Shown: positions 43,529-52,817, numbered from the stretch's first letter. The stretch: 64,000 nt of DNA from Paenibacillus sp. R14(2021) (GCF_019431355.1 NZ_CP080269.1:2887501-2951500), one strand, 5' to 3'. The notes: generated from the letters alone by a model not told the origin. Translations and numbers: made by a program.

Positions 43529-45043
43529 TCATAAGGTTACCCCATCCTTGAAAATCGCGATTTCTTTATATCCGTTATTCTCATTATGTGTCCGCGCCTC
43601 ACCCGAAGCGATCGCGATCATGGACTCCCACAAGCCATTCGTCATTTCGTCCATGGACGTTCCTTCGAGGAGTACCCCGGCATTATAGTCAATCCAGTTC
43701 TTTTTACGCTTAGCCAGCTCGGTGTTCGTCGAAATTTTCACGGTTGGGACCGGCCCTCCGAATGGTGTTCCTCTACCCGTGGTGAAGAAGACGATATGTG
43801 CGCCCGCCGCGGTAAGCGCCGTCACTGAAATCAAATCATTTCCCGGCGAATTCAACAAATTCAGCCCGGTCTTCGCGGCTCTTTCGCCATATGGCAGCAC
43901 GTCAGCAATGCGTGCGCGCCCTCCCTTTTGGGTGCAGCCGAGCGACTTCTCCTCCAGCGTGCTTATCCCCCCTGCCTTGTTGCCTGGGGAAGGGTTTTCG
44001 TATACGGGTTGATTATGCCTTATAAAATAGTGCTTAAAATCGTTAATGAGCAAGACGATTCGATTGAATACTTCTTCATCGCATGCACGATTCATGAGAA
44101 TCGTTTCCGCTCCGAACATCTCGGGAACTTCCGTCAGGAGTGCCGTGCCTCCTGCCGCTATAAGCCGATCTGATACAGCGCCGACGAGCGGGTTCGCCGT
44201 AATGCCGGACAAGCCGTCCGATCCGCCGCATTTTAGCCCAATCTTTAATTTGGATACCGGAAGCGGCTTTCTCGAGAAGGTTTCCGCATAGTCGACCAAT
44301 TCGCCGATTAGCTTTATTCCTTCCGCCAACTCATCTTCCGATTCCTGGGATTTCAAGAATTTGACTCTCTGCGGGTCGTAGTCTCCAATCACGGTCTTGA
44401 ACGATTCGATCTGATTGTTCTCGCATCCGAGGCCAACGACCAGCACGCCCGCGGCATTCGGGTGATGAACTAGAGAAGCCAGCAGCTTTTGGGTATGCTG
44501 AAGATCATCCCCCAGCTGGGAGCATCCAAACGGATGTGCAAAGTGAAATACGCCGTCTACTTTGTCGCCAAATAAGGTCTGCCCGCTTTTGGCCAGTAAC
44601 TCGCATGTTTTATTGATACATCCCACCGTGTTAATGATCCAAATTTCGTTGCGAATGCCGACTTCCCCATTGGGCCTCTCGTAGCCGCTAAATGTACGGA
44701 TAGAATCACCGGATGCTGCGAATGCGGCTTCTTTTGAATGCAGGGTTTGATCCACCGGATCATATCGATAGTCTAATATCCCGTCTAATCCGGTTTTCAG
44801 ATTATGCGTATGGACCCAAGTGCCTGGCGTTATCTCGACAATGGCTTTCCCGATGGAATACCCGAATTTACGCACGTCATCTCCGGAGAGGATCGCTGCG
44901 GCAGCGATTTTGTGACCTCGCCCAACTTCTTCCGTCACGGTAATAGAAGTCCCGTCCTCCAGCATCAGCTTCTCGCCTGCTGCTATTGGTTCGAGGGCAA
45001 CGATAACTTGATCGTCAGGCGACAAACGAACCCAAGGCTTCAT
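43529..45043 (-). CDS. uxaA: Altronate dehydratase
   Basis: A 504-residue enzyme that dehydrates D-altronate to 2-keto-3-deoxygluconate. The N-terminal SAF-like domain (residues 10-80) is followed by the UxaA catalytic domain with GYERPNGEVGIRN, HPFGCSQLG and the cysteine-containing KCGGSDGLSGITANP. ATG 45043 overlaps the uxaB stop as ATGA and has GGAGGAGG upstream; the longer open frame inside uxaB is not part of the gene. Confidence 0.93.
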   Translation of the reverse strand: MKPWVRLSPDDQVIVALEPIAAGEKLMLEDGTSITVTEEVGRGHKIAAAAILSGDDVRKFGYSIGKAIVEITPGTWVHTHNLKTGLDGILDYRYDPVDQTLHSKEAAFAASGDSIRTFSGYERPNGEVGIRNEIWIINTVGCINKTCELLAKSGQTLFGDKVDGVFHFAHPFGCSQLGDDLQHTQKLLASLVHHPNAAGVLVVGLGCENNQIESFKTVIGDYDPQRVKFLKSQESEDELAEGIKLIGELVDYAETFSRKPLPVSKLKIGLKCGGSDGLSGITANPLVGAVSDRLIAAGGTALLTEVPEMFGAETILMNRACDEEVFNRIVLLINDFKHYFIRHNQPVYENPSPGNKAGGISTLEEKSLGCTQKGGRARIADVLPYGERAAKTGLNLLNSPGNDLISVTALTAAGAHIVFFTTGRGTPFGGPVPTVKISTNTELAKRKKNWIDYNAGVLLEGTSMDEMTNGLWESMIAIASGEARTHNENNGYKEIAIFKDGVTL

Positions 45044-46524
45044 CGCTCGCCTCCTCCTTCCCACTTCGTCCATGCCATGCAAACGGCTTCTTCCAGTCCC
45101 CGCCATTCGGTTAAATCTTCGCCCCAAAGCTCCGTTTGTTTCAGCAGCAGCACTGCAATGTTCTGCAATGTTCCGCCTCGCTCCCAAATGTCCGCCATTC
45201 GGTTCAAAGAATCAACATCGTCTCGTACGAGATACGTTCGGCCGTGGAGATTGCTGCCTTCGAATCCAGCCGCCGTACGACGAACAGCGTAATATCTGAG
45301 AAGCGCTGCCAAACCTGACGCGAGAATCTCAGGCGGCTCTTGCCCGAGCAGCGCATAGTGCTTCAACGAAGGGAGCAGGCGTACTTTAAACTTGGCCAAG
45401 CTATTCATCGCAATGTCTGCCAGTCGATGCCGGATGAACGGATTGTTGAATCGATCGAACACCGTATCCGCGTACCTATTCATCTCCTCTGTCGGGTAAG
45501 GAAGAGAAGGCAGGATTTCAGCTCTCACCAACGTCTGAATCTCTTGCCCATAAACGCGGTGTTCCATGATTTCCCGAACGTGTTCAATGCCATTCAGAAT
45601 ACCGATCGGCGCCATCCAAGTATGAGCGGCATTCAGAATCCGAACCTTCCGCTGCTGATAGGGACGAAGATTATCCGTCCAATGTACATTAAGCCCTGCC
45701 TGTTGAAGAGGCAATTGCTCATCCAATTCCACTTCGCCTTCGATTGCCCACAAGTGGTACGGCTCCGCGACCGTCAACATGCCGTCCGTATAGCCCCACT
45801 CATCGAACCATGCCTGCGCTTGATCTTCACTTGGATAACCCGTGACAATGCGATCGACAAGCGAGTTTAAGAAACGATTACTCGAACGCAGCCATTGGAT
45901 AAATGCATCCGGGAAGCCCCAATCCTCGCTATATTGAATGACGATGTCACGTAGAGCATCACCGTTTCTTTCCAGAAGCTCGCACGGCAGAAAGATTAAA
46001 CCTTTATCCGGCGCTCCGCCTAACGCTAAGTAGCGGCGATGCAGCAAAAATGCGATTTTCCCAGGAAACGAGGCGATCGGACCGTCTGTCAGCGGCTCGG
46101 GTTTGTAGACGATGCCTGCTTCCGTCGTATTCGAGATGACGAATTGCAGCGAATCGCTAGTCGCCAGTGCGATTAAACGGTTCCATTGCTCATAAGGATT
46201 AAAAACGTCGGTAAACACGGAAACAAGGGATGCTTGATCAACAATTTGGCCGCCCTCCAATCCGCGGACGACAAGCGTATAAAGTCCATCCTGTGCAGCC
46301 AATGTTTCGATGTTGTGTTTTCCGGATGGTCTTGGCTGGATAACGGCAACGCCTCCGGCGAACTTGCCCTGCTCCCTGCTGACTTGGAGCATCCAATCGA
46401 CGAAGCCCCTCAAAAAATTACCTTCGCCAATTTGTAGTACAGTAACCGGACTTTCCTTAGCGCCCTCCAAACAAAGCTTCTGTTCCCTTGTCAATACATG
46501 CCGGTTCAACGGTGACCTATTCAT
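45040..46524 (-). CDS. uxaB: Tagaturonate reductase (altronate oxidoreductase)
   Basis: A 494-residue long-chain polyol dehydrogenase of the mannitol-dehydrogenase family that reduces D-tagaturonate to D-altronate with NADH. It has the N-terminal nucleotide-binding segment VLQIGEGNFLRGFVDWM. The catalytic-domain segment KVRILNAAHTWMAPIG near residue 300 contains the family's Lys and Asn-x-x-His pattern. ATG 46524 lies 11 bases after AAGGAG; a TTG three codons earlier is too close to it. First gene of a four-gene operon (uxaB-uxaA-AKR-ADH), divergent from an AraC regulator. Confidence 0.92.
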   Translation of the reverse strand: MNRSPLNRHVLTREQKLCLEGAKESPVTVLQIGEGNFLRGFVDWMLQVSREQGKFAGGVAVIQPRPSGKHNIETLAAQDGLYTLVVRGLEGGQIVDQASLVSVFTDVFNPYEQWNRLIALATSDSLQFVISNTTEAGIVYKPEPLTDGPIASFPGKIAFLLHRRYLALGGAPDKGLIFLPCELLERNGDALRDIVIQYSEDWGFPDAFIQWLRSSNRFLNSLVDRIVTGYPSEDQAQAWFDEWGYTDGMLTVAEPYHLWAIEGEVELDEQLPLQQAGLNVHWTDNLRPYQQRKVRILNAAHTWMAPIGILNGIEHVREIMEHRVYGQEIQTLVRAEILPSLPYPTEEMNRYADTVFDRFNNPFIRHRLADIAMNSLAKFKVRLLPSLKHYALLGQEPPEILASGLAALLRYYAVRRTAAGFEGSNLHGRTYLVRDDVDSLNRMADIWERGGTLQNIAVLLLKQTELWGEDLTEWRGLEEAVCMAWTKWEGGGER

Positions 46525-46689
46525 AATCGACAAAACTCCTTTGGCTTGTCTCTGAATATCCGTGCTCTTTGCAGCGTCATATGCTTCTCATTTTACATCT
46601 ATAAATGGATAATAAAATAACGTATTGTTGCAATTTTATTCCGAAATTTGATATTGTAGCATCAAAAGCATTCGATAGGAGCCATGTAC

Positions 46690-47556
46690 ATGCATCCGAT
46701 TCGTAAGCCCTTTCAATTGGATCCCGTTTTCCCATTCGAACTCGTCTATAAAGGCATTCGATATTCAGAAACCGAACTGCCCGATCATTTGCATGACATG
46801 TACGAGGTGGTCTATGTTCACGCCGGGAGAGGCACCTTTTTTATTGACGATGCGCTTTACGAGAAAGAAGCCGGAGACTTATTCATCATACCGGGCAATA
46901 CCGTTCATCGCGCCTTTCCTTCTACTAACGATCCTATTATTTCCACCGCTATATTCTTTGCTCCATCCTTCGCACAAGCAGAATCGTTAGACGACGGGCA
47001 CGATCCGCTGAGCTGCTTTGATATCGCGCATAAATTCAAGCGCTATAAAATCGAGCTGCCTAGTGAATCTAGCAGGCAAATCGAAACATGGATCGAAGCG
47101 ATGGCTGATGAATGGGCCGGGAAGGAAATCGGCCATCGGCATGCAGTAAAGCTCCATTTACAGACGCTGCTGCTTGGCATTAGCCGCCTTCCTTTTACGA
47201 AAGACGCTGCTTCCTCACTAGCAGGGATGGGTCCGCAGTGGATCCATGAAGCACTGCAGCGTATCGTTCGTGATCCCGTTCAATGCGGTGGACTCCGCGA
47301 ACTGTCGGCCAAGGCATGCGTAAGCTCCGCACATTTCTCCCGCGTATTTAAGCAGCTCACAGGCATGAACCTGACCGACTACGTGAATGCGAAGCGAATC
47401 ATTCGCGCTAAGGAATTACTTCGCACAACGGATGACAATATCGAAACGATCGCGTTAATCTGCGGATTCCAGGGCCTGCCGCATTTCTATGAAGCGTTCA
47501 AGAAGTTAGCAGGCATGACGCCGCGGTCCTACCGCCTTAAGGAGAAATTACATTAA
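46690..47556 (+). CDS. AraC family regulator with N-terminal cupin
   Basis: A 288-residue regulator. Residues 15-110 are a cupin-like sugar-sensing domain (LPDHLHDMYEVVYVHAGRGTFFID). Residues 185-288 are two helix-turn-helix units (LSAKACVSSAHFSRVFKQL; ALICGFQGLPHFYEAFKKL) ending MTPRSYR. ATG 46684 is only two bases from GGAG, so ATG 46690 is preferred. It is divergent from uxaB with about 165 bases between, so it probably activates the uxa operon in response to a uronate-derived sugar (inference). Galacturonate genes in B. subtilis use a LacI-type ExuR instead. Confidence 0.88.
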   Translation: MHPIRKPFQLDPVFPFELVYKGIRYSETELPDHLHDMYEVVYVHAGRGTFFIDDALYEKEAGDLFIIPGNTVHRAFPSTNDPIISTAIFFAPSFAQAESLDDGHDPLSCFDIAHKFKRYKIELPSESSRQIETWIEAMADEWAGKEIGHRHAVKLHLQTLLLGISRLPFTKDAASSLAGMGPQWIHEALQRIVRDPVQCGGLRELSAKACVSSAHFSRVFKQLTGMNLTDYVNAKRIIRAKELLRTTDDNIETIALICGFQGLPHFYEAFKKLAGMTPRSYRLKEKLH

Positions 47557-47625
47557 AAAAGAAGCAATGGCTCAAATTCATTTTTCGACTCGCTCCTCAT
47601 CTCTTCCCTTGATTAAAACACAAAT

Positions 47626-47674
47626 GACCCACAAGAGGGGTCACTTTTTTCAAAGTGTCCTTCTTGTGGGTCAC
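47626..47674 (+). terminator. Terminator after the AraC gene
   Basis: TGACCC / GGGTCA followed directly by CTTTTTTC forms a first hairpin. A larger inverted repeat (GACCCACAAGA... / ...TCTTGTGGGTC) embraces it and can form an alternative long stem. Confidence 0.7.
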
Positions 47675-47696
47675 AGTTCAACCTTCTTCGTTGGGT

Positions 47697-47822
47697 TACA
47701 CACTGCAAGCGACGCATAGCCTAACGGCAGCCATTGTAGGCATGGAACCAACCGGTTATTACTGGCTTAATCTCTCAAACTGGCTTTCCGAGCATTAATT
47801 TGAAGTGGTTCTAGTTTTGGGT
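47697..47822 (+). mobile_element. Remnant of an IS110-family transposase
   Basis: A plus-strand frame reads LTAAIVGMEPTGYYWLN and NLSNWLSEH, then TAA (47796-47798), then in the same frame FEVVLV. This is the RuvC-like N-terminal core of IS110-family transposases (usual text VGMEPTGHYW ... GIEVVLVNP), with a stop where a residue should be. Only about 40 codons are left and no ends are recognisable, so the element is dead. It lies at the left edge of the glycan cluster. Confidence 0.75.
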
Positions 47823-47940
47823 AACCGCAACAGTCTATAACATTAAAATATTGTCTCCACTGCTTTTCTTCGGCAGGTGTAAAGTCCTCATTCGTCCATC
47901 CGTCAATCCTTTTAAATTGCTTTAAAAGAAGCCTAAATTT
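47767..47940 (-). pseudogene. Possible 3' fragment of an unidentified gene
   Basis: A 57-codon minus-strand frame without any start codon follows the end of the HAD gene in another frame. The part 47940-47823 has protein-like composition (RIDGWTNEDFTPAEEKQW, then RQYFNVIDCCGYP). The rest overlaps the IS110 remnant on the opposite strand. It looks like the tail of a gene whose upstream part was lost. I do not recognise the family, and chance is possible. Confidence 0.3.
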
Positions 47941-48593
47941 CTAATTTCATATAAACTTGAAACCTCATAATCTGCCAAGTAATGGGGATCGACTACAGCA
48001 TTTTTGTAAATGCCGTTCGTTCGCTTAACGCAAACCGTTGTCCATCCTAAGCGTTTGGCCGTAATAAAGTCTTTATGTGAATTATCACCGATATACACAC
48101 ATGCGGCAGGAGAAATACCTAGCCCATTTGTCATAAGCATATATGGAATTGGACTAGGCTTCCAATACTGCCAACCTAGCTCATCCGAGTATACGATATA
48201 GTTTAAATAGAAGTGTATCCCTAAAGATTTTACTTTTTGCTTCTGCGCGACTAAAAACCCATCGGTGATTAATCCTGTCTTCGCTTTGGTTGAGGCATAC
48301 TGCAAGCACCATAGGGCATCCGGGTAAAGTTGAATCTGCGGAAGATGTTCACGATAGACCTTAAGCATCTGCAGGATCAATTCATAATCATATTGTACGT
48401 TCAATAAGTTCAAAGCTTCATTGAATATATTCCCTTTATGTCCTTTAGAGTAAAGCAGCATCGCTTCTTCGAAAAAACCTTGACGATTGAAACGTCTTCG
48501 AACCCAGCGGTCTAATTCCTGAAAACCGCTAATCACATACTCATTCTCGCTGTAAAGTGTATCGTCCAAATCAAACACAATGGCTTGTTTCAT
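47922..48593 (-). CDS. HAD-superfamily phosphatase
   Basis: A 223-residue hydrolase. Motif I FDLDDTLY carries nucleophile Asp8 and Asp10, motif II is LITDGF, motif III a Lys in WKPSPIPY and motif IV GDNSHKDF. It is of the subfamily I type with a helical cap (residues 18-90). It overlaps the ATP-grasp gene by ATGA (48590-48593), so the two are coupled and probably act on the same pathway. ATP-grasp/HAD pairs occur in capsule loci, where their substrates are mostly unknown. Last intact gene of the glycan operon. Confidence 0.86.
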   Translation of the reverse strand: MKQAIVFDLDDTLYSENEYVISGFQELDRWVRRRFNRQGFFEEAMLLYSKGHKGNIFNEALNLLNVQYDYELILQMLKVYREHLPQIQLYPDALWCLQYASTKAKTGLITDGFLVAQKQKVKSLGIHFYLNYIVYSDELGWQYWKPSPIPYMLMTNGLGISPAACVYIGDNSHKDFITAKRLGWTTVCVKRTNGIYKNAVVDPHYLADYEVSSLYEIRNLGFF

Positions 48594-49576
48594 AGAAATT
48601 CGTCCTTATGAGCATAAAAGGCTTCATCATAGCGAAGCATGACTAACCCGTCCTGCCAATCATCCATATCCGTCCAATCCTCGGTCTGGTTTAAAAGCCA
48701 TTTAATTATGGTCTTACTATACTTAGCCCCAGCAGCTAAGGAAAGCGGGATCCCTCCGCCAAAGCGTGGATTGATTTCTATAAAAACGATTCTCTCTTCT
48801 CTAGTCACAAAGCACTGCAAAGTGATGCAGCCTATAGCACCAGGAAGCGCTTCAACCGCTTTCTTGGCTGCAGCCATAATGGCGAAGTTTTTCACCGTCA
48901 TCCCTTTGCTGACTTCACCCGCTCTTGTTTCCATTCGTAAACGCGGAACGGCTGCACGTGCTCTTCCTTGAAAATCCATCAAAACATCAATCGTATATTC
49001 TAGGCCTGTCACATATTCCTGAAGCAAGGGGTTAGGTGTATATTTCAGAAAAAATCGTAACTCCTCAGAGTTATTAATCTTTGTTACCCCTTTACTGCTG
49101 CTCCCGTTGGCGGGCTTTAACATCAGAGGATAATAGGCATCCGGATCAGATAGAATCTGTGCGGGATCTAACGTTTTAGGAGTGTTAAATTGAATACTCT
49201 CAAAAAAAGAAGCCGTATTTCTTTTGTCAAAACAAATACGGTTGACCTCCGAAGAACTAATGAGCACAAAAACTCCTATTTTCTCGAATTCATTGCGATG
49301 ATCCGCAAGCACTTGCAATTCAGGGTCGATTAGAGGGATCAATAGCTGAATTTCATGCTTTTTGCAAACTTCCAACAGGCTTGAAATGTAGTTAAATTCT
49401 GTTACGCAAGGAAGCAATTCATGGACATCTCCAACCTTGGCTGCAGGGGCAAATTTTTGCATATCCGCAGTGACGATGGTTCCCTCTATAACCAACTCAT
49501 TCAATGCTTCTTTAAAAGATCGGATTAAGGATACTCTCCTACCCGCACTGGTAAACAGAATATTGAATGCAGTCAT
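48590..49576 (-). CDS. ATP-grasp ligase, carbamoyl-phosphate-synthase-like
   Basis: A ~328-residue ATP-grasp enzyme. The N-terminal pre-ATP-grasp domain begins FNILFTSAGRRVSL, the ATP-binding loop is KPANGSSSKGV near residue 153, and the metal site IEINPRFGGGIPLS near 270 has the Glu-x-Asn pattern. Such enzymes join a carboxylate to an amine through an acyl phosphate, for example adding an amino acid to an amino sugar. ATG 49576 or the in-frame GTG 49585 may be the start; both follow AGGAGG. The frame upstream of these runs into the neighbouring gene and is not used. Confidence 0.84.
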   Translation of the reverse strand: MTAFNILFTSAGRRVSLIRSFKEALNELVIEGTIVTADMQKFAPAAKVGDVHELLPCVTEFNYISSLLEVCKKHEIQLLIPLIDPELQVLADHRNEFEKIGVFVLISSSEVNRICFDKRNTASFFESIQFNTPKTLDPAQILSDPDAYYPLMLKPANGSSSKGVTKINNSEELRFFLKYTPNPLLQEYVTGLEYTIDVLMDFQGRARAAVPRLRMETRAGEVSKGMTVKNFAIMAAAKKAVEALPGAIGCITLQCFVTREERIVFIEINPRFGGGIPLSLAAGAKYSKTIIKWLLNQTEDWTDMDDWQDGLVMLRYDEAFYAHKDEFL

Positions 49577-49604
49577 GTTGTGCACTTCACCTCCTGCCGT
49601 AGAT

Positions 49605-50579
49605 TCACCTAGTCTTTCCGGTAAACCTCCATAGCTCATCTACAAATTCTCTGACTCTTATATCGGTTGTATGGCGGGAATGAACCAACTCATAGCCCTT
49701 CTCCGCTATTGCATTTCTTGCATCTTCATGTCTCAGATAATACTGGGCCATATCCATAAAATTGCTTTTATTGATTTCAATAAACGTCTTCTTATGGATG
49801 AACCCCAAATCTTCTAATTCATGAAAACCGGAGGCTAATAGCAAGGTCCCGCAAGCCGGGATTTCAAAGTATTTTCCTACCGCGAAATCATACTTGGACC
49901 CGCACGTCAGGAACATTTTCGCTCGGTTGATTTCCTTCGCGTATTTTTCATCAATAAACAACCTCTTTTTCTCTTTTTCCGAAACCCATTTATACCCCGG
50001 ATGCCCATGTGAAACAAATCCTTTAACATTTTGCATTTCACGGTAAATCTTTTTACGAAGAGGGTACAATTGATTGATTTTGCCCATCATTAAATAATCA
50101 ATGGTTTTCTCTACTTTATATCTGCGAAATACCGGCTTATAAACATGATTCGGCAACCATCTAAATCGATTACGGTATTGCGGAAAATAGTTCAAAAAGG
50201 CGTCACGATAGTGGGCGAAGACCAACTCGATTTTATGCTCTTTCACGTAACTAGAGAAATCATTATTGATTCTGTTGACATCGTGAAATAAAATTCCCTT
50301 TGGAATGTTTACTGTATTCATTCCGGTCGGGAGCCCATAGACACCTCGAATAGATTCAAAATCATCGAAAAAAATAAAATCTGGAACGAATTCCAATTTA
50401 TTTAAAATATCAGGCAGGTGTCCTCCGTTTTTTTTCTTACCGTCTCGCACCCCTAGCTTAAAATGAACCCTAACATCCGGCAGCTTAGCTAGTTCCAATT
50501 TAAAATAATGATCGGGTTTGTAGGTGAAAGTAGACCAATTAATTGTAAAATATAAGATATTTAATTTATTCAAGATCAA
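49605..50579 (-). CDS. CgeB-like glycosyltransferase, copy 1
   Basis: A 324-residue GT-B-fold transferase with the C-terminal glycosyltransferase-1 domain (KYFEIPACGTLLLASGF near residue 235, the donor-binding E-x-P/CG motif). The N-terminus (LNILYFTINWSTFTYKPDHY) is an acceptor domain of the CgeB type, related to spore-crust and maturation glycosyltransferases. It is a tandem paralogue of the next upstream gene. The last ~110 codons are almost identical, the first ~200 much less so. No signal or membrane segment. Confidence 0.83.
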   Translation of the reverse strand: MILNKLNILYFTINWSTFTYKPDHYFKLELAKLPDVRVHFKLGVRDGKKKNGGHLPDILNKLEFVPDFIFFDDFESIRGVYGLPTGMNTVNIPKGILFHDVNRINNDFSSYVKEHKIELVFAHYRDAFLNYFPQYRNRFRWLPNHVYKPVFRRYKVEKTIDYLMMGKINQLYPLRKKIYREMQNVKGFVSHGHPGYKWVSEKEKKRLFIDEKYAKEINRAKMFLTCGSKYDFAVGKYFEIPACGTLLLASGFHELEDLGFIHKKTFIEINKSNFMDMAQYYLRHEDARNAIAEKGYELVHSRHTTDIRVREFVDELWRFTGKTR

Positions 50580-50610
50580 CTTCTCCTTAAGGTCTTAGTT
50601 CGTTATGAAT

Positions 50611-51561
50611 CTATTCCTGCCTAGTCTTTCCGGTAAACTTCCATAGCTCATCTACAAATTCTCTGACTCTTATATCGGTTGTATGGCGGGAACGAACCAA
50701 CTCATAGCCCTTCTCCGTTATTGCATTTCTTACATCTTCATGTCTCAGATAATACTGGGCCTTATCCATAAAATTGCTTTTATTGATTTCAATAAACGTC
50801 TTCTTATGGATGAACCCCAAATCTTCTAATTCATTAAAACCGGAGGCTAACAGCAAGGTCCCGCAAGCCGGGATTTCAAAGTATTTTCCTACCGCGAAAT
50901 CATACTTGGACCCGCATGTCAGGAACATTTTCGCTCGGTTGATTTCCTTCGCATAATTTTGGTCTAGATACAGTGTTTCTTTTTCATTATTTGTAAACCA
51001 TCTATATCCCGGATGCTCGTGTGAAACAAAACCTTCTAACTTATGCATTTTACGGATTATTTCTTTACGAAGAGGGTAATAGTCTTTGACTCTGCCCATC
51101 ATTAAATAATCAATAGTCTTCTGAACATTGTATCTGTGGAAAACCGGTTTATAAGCATGATTTGGCAGCCATCTCAACCGGTCATGATATTTCGGGAAAT
51201 ATTTGAGAAATGCATCACGGTAGTGGACGAAGATCAAATCAATCTTGTTCTCTTTGACGTAACTTCTGAAAGTATCATTGGATCTGTTGACATCGTGAAA
51301 TAAAATACCTTTTGGGATGCTTACTTTATTCATACCGGTGGGGAGTGCGGACAAATTACGACTATGTTTAAAATTATCCATATAAATAAAATCAGGAATA
51401 AAGTCCAACGTACTAAGAATATCCGGTAAATACCCACCTTGTTCCCTGAAATGAACATGAACATCCGGCAGAGTAGCCAATTCCAGTTTGAAATAATGAT
51501 CAGGTTTATAAGTGTATGTCGACCAATCGATTGTAAAATATAAAATATTTAGTTTATTCAA
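50611..51561 (-). CDS. CgeB-like glycosyltransferase, copy 2
   Basis: A 316-residue paralogue of the adjacent transferase, with the same layout and donor motif KYFEIPACGTLLLASGF near residue 229. It lacks about eight residues near position 45. It overlaps the dehydratase gene by ATGA (51558-51561). Both copies are intact, so they probably add different sugars or use different acceptors, while a shared donor domain is kept similar by recombination. Confidence 0.83.
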   Translation of the reverse strand: MNKLNILYFTIDWSTYTYKPDHYFKLELATLPDVHVHFREQGGYLPDILSTLDFIPDFIYMDNFKHSRNLSALPTGMNKVSIPKGILFHDVNRSNDTFRSYVKENKIDLIFVHYRDAFLKYFPKYHDRLRWLPNHAYKPVFHRYNVQKTIDYLMMGRVKDYYPLRKEIIRKMHKLEGFVSHEHPGYRWFTNNEKETLYLDQNYAKEINRAKMFLTCGSKYDFAVGKYFEIPACGTLLLASGFNELEDLGFIHKKTFIEINKSNFMDKAQYYLRHEDVRNAITEKGYELVRSRHTTDIRVREFVDELWKFTGKTRQE

Positions 51562-52817
51562 CTTTTGTCCACCGACCTTAGATTCTGTCCGGTATTCTTG
51601 AAACCTGGAATAAATTGTCTGATGACAGAATAGATTTCTTCCGAAATGGCAAACATTTCTTCGTGAGATACTATCTCTTCCAATGTCCTCAAAGTTTCAA
51701 ATACATCTTCCTCTAAGAATACATGGGGTTCACAAACATAGATGGAACCATGCTTCGTAGCTTTTAATTTTTCTTCGGCATTAAAGAGCTCTTCAACCAG
51801 TTTCTCGCCCGGACCTATGCCAGTAAAAACGATCTTGATGTCTTCATTTGGTTCTAAACCGGACATTCGTATGACATGGTAGGCCAAATCGATGATTTTG
51901 ACTGGCTTCCCCATATCAAGAATGAAAGTTTCTCCGCCTGTGGCCATCCCAGCAGCTTTAAAGACGAGCTGCACAGCTTCCTGAATCGTCATGAAATAGC
52001 GAACCATATCCGGATGGGATACCTTAATGGGACCCCCGTTCTTTATTTGCTGTTTAAACAGAGGCACCACGCTTCCCCGGCTGCCTAAAACATTCCCAAA
52101 TCTAACAATCACAAATTTTGTATCCTTGGATTTCCCCATCGCTAGTATCATAATTTCAGCCAATCGTTTAGAAGCCCCCATCACGCTGGATGCGTCAACC
52201 CCCTTATCCGAAGAAATAAAAACTAGCCTTTCAGCTTTAAATTTTAGCGCACATTCGGCAACGTTCCGGGTCCCAAACACATTGTTTTTTATCGCTTCGG
52301 ATGGATTTAATTCCATTAATCGCACGTGTTTATGGGCTGCTGCATGAAAGATAATGTGGGGCTGAAAATAGGAGAATACGTCTTCCAGCCTTTTCTTGTC
52401 TTGAATATCGGCAATAACCGATTCGGTAGCGATATTGGGGAAATTCAATTTTAATTCATTCTCGATCGTAAAAATACTGTACTCACCATGACCAAGCAAT
52501 ATTAGTTTTCGAGGAAGAAAACCGCAAATATGCCTGCAAATCTCTGAGCCTATTGAACCTCCGGCCCCCGTAACTAGTATCACTTTATCTCTCACTAATT
52601 CAGATGCTGCTTCCAAATCAATGCGAACCGGTTCCCTTCCTAATATTTCTTCAATCCTTATATCTGGAATATGGTTGTTGCTCTGTTGAGCTCTATTCTT
52701 TCGGGCTTCAGAACGTCTTGAATGAAACCGGAAGTAAAAAAAGATTCCAATCGTTAAAATTAATAGCAGCAAGACATAAAAGACATTGATCGAGTAATGA
52801 TATAGAAAATTGTTCAA
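51558..52817 (-). CDS. CapD/PglF-like UDP-sugar 4,6-dehydratase, short membrane-anchored form
   Basis: A 419-residue protein: one N-terminal membrane helix (FYVLLLLILTIGIFFYF), a ~45-residue linker and an extended SDR domain. The NAD loop is GAGGSIG (84-90). The active site SSDKGVDASSVMGASKR has Met where classic SDRs have Tyr, as in the PglF/FlaA1 family that converts UDP-GlcNAc to a 4-keto-6-deoxy sugar. Full-length PglF has four to five membrane helices and ~590 residues, so this one is shortened. The DegT aminotransferase next door would convert its product. Confidence 0.86.
   Translation of the reverse strand: MNNFLYHYSINVFYVLLLLILTIGIFFYFRFHSRRSEARKNRAQQSNNHIPDIRIEEILGREPVRIDLEAASELVRDKVILVTGAGGSIGSEICRHICGFLPRKLILLGHGEYSIFTIENELKLNFPNIATESVIADIQDKKRLEDVFSYFQPHIIFHAAAHKHVRLMELNPSEAIKNNVFGTRNVAECALKFKAERLVFISSDKGVDASSVMGASKRLAEIMILAMGKSKDTKFVIVRFGNVLGSRGSVVPLFKQQIKNGGPIKVSHPDMVRYFMTIQEAVQLVFKAAGMATGGETFILDMGKPVKIIDLAYHVIRMSGLEPNEDIKIVFTGIGPGEKLVEELFNAEEKLKATKHGSIYVCEPHVFLEEDVFETLRTLEEIVSHEEMFAISEEIYSVIRQFIPGFKNTGQNLRSVDKS

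Noticed and set aside
47626-47674. CRISPR-like or phage attachment repeat after the AraC gene
   Set aside because: The repeat is a single inverted pair with a T-run, which fits a transcription terminator; no spacers or further copies exist.
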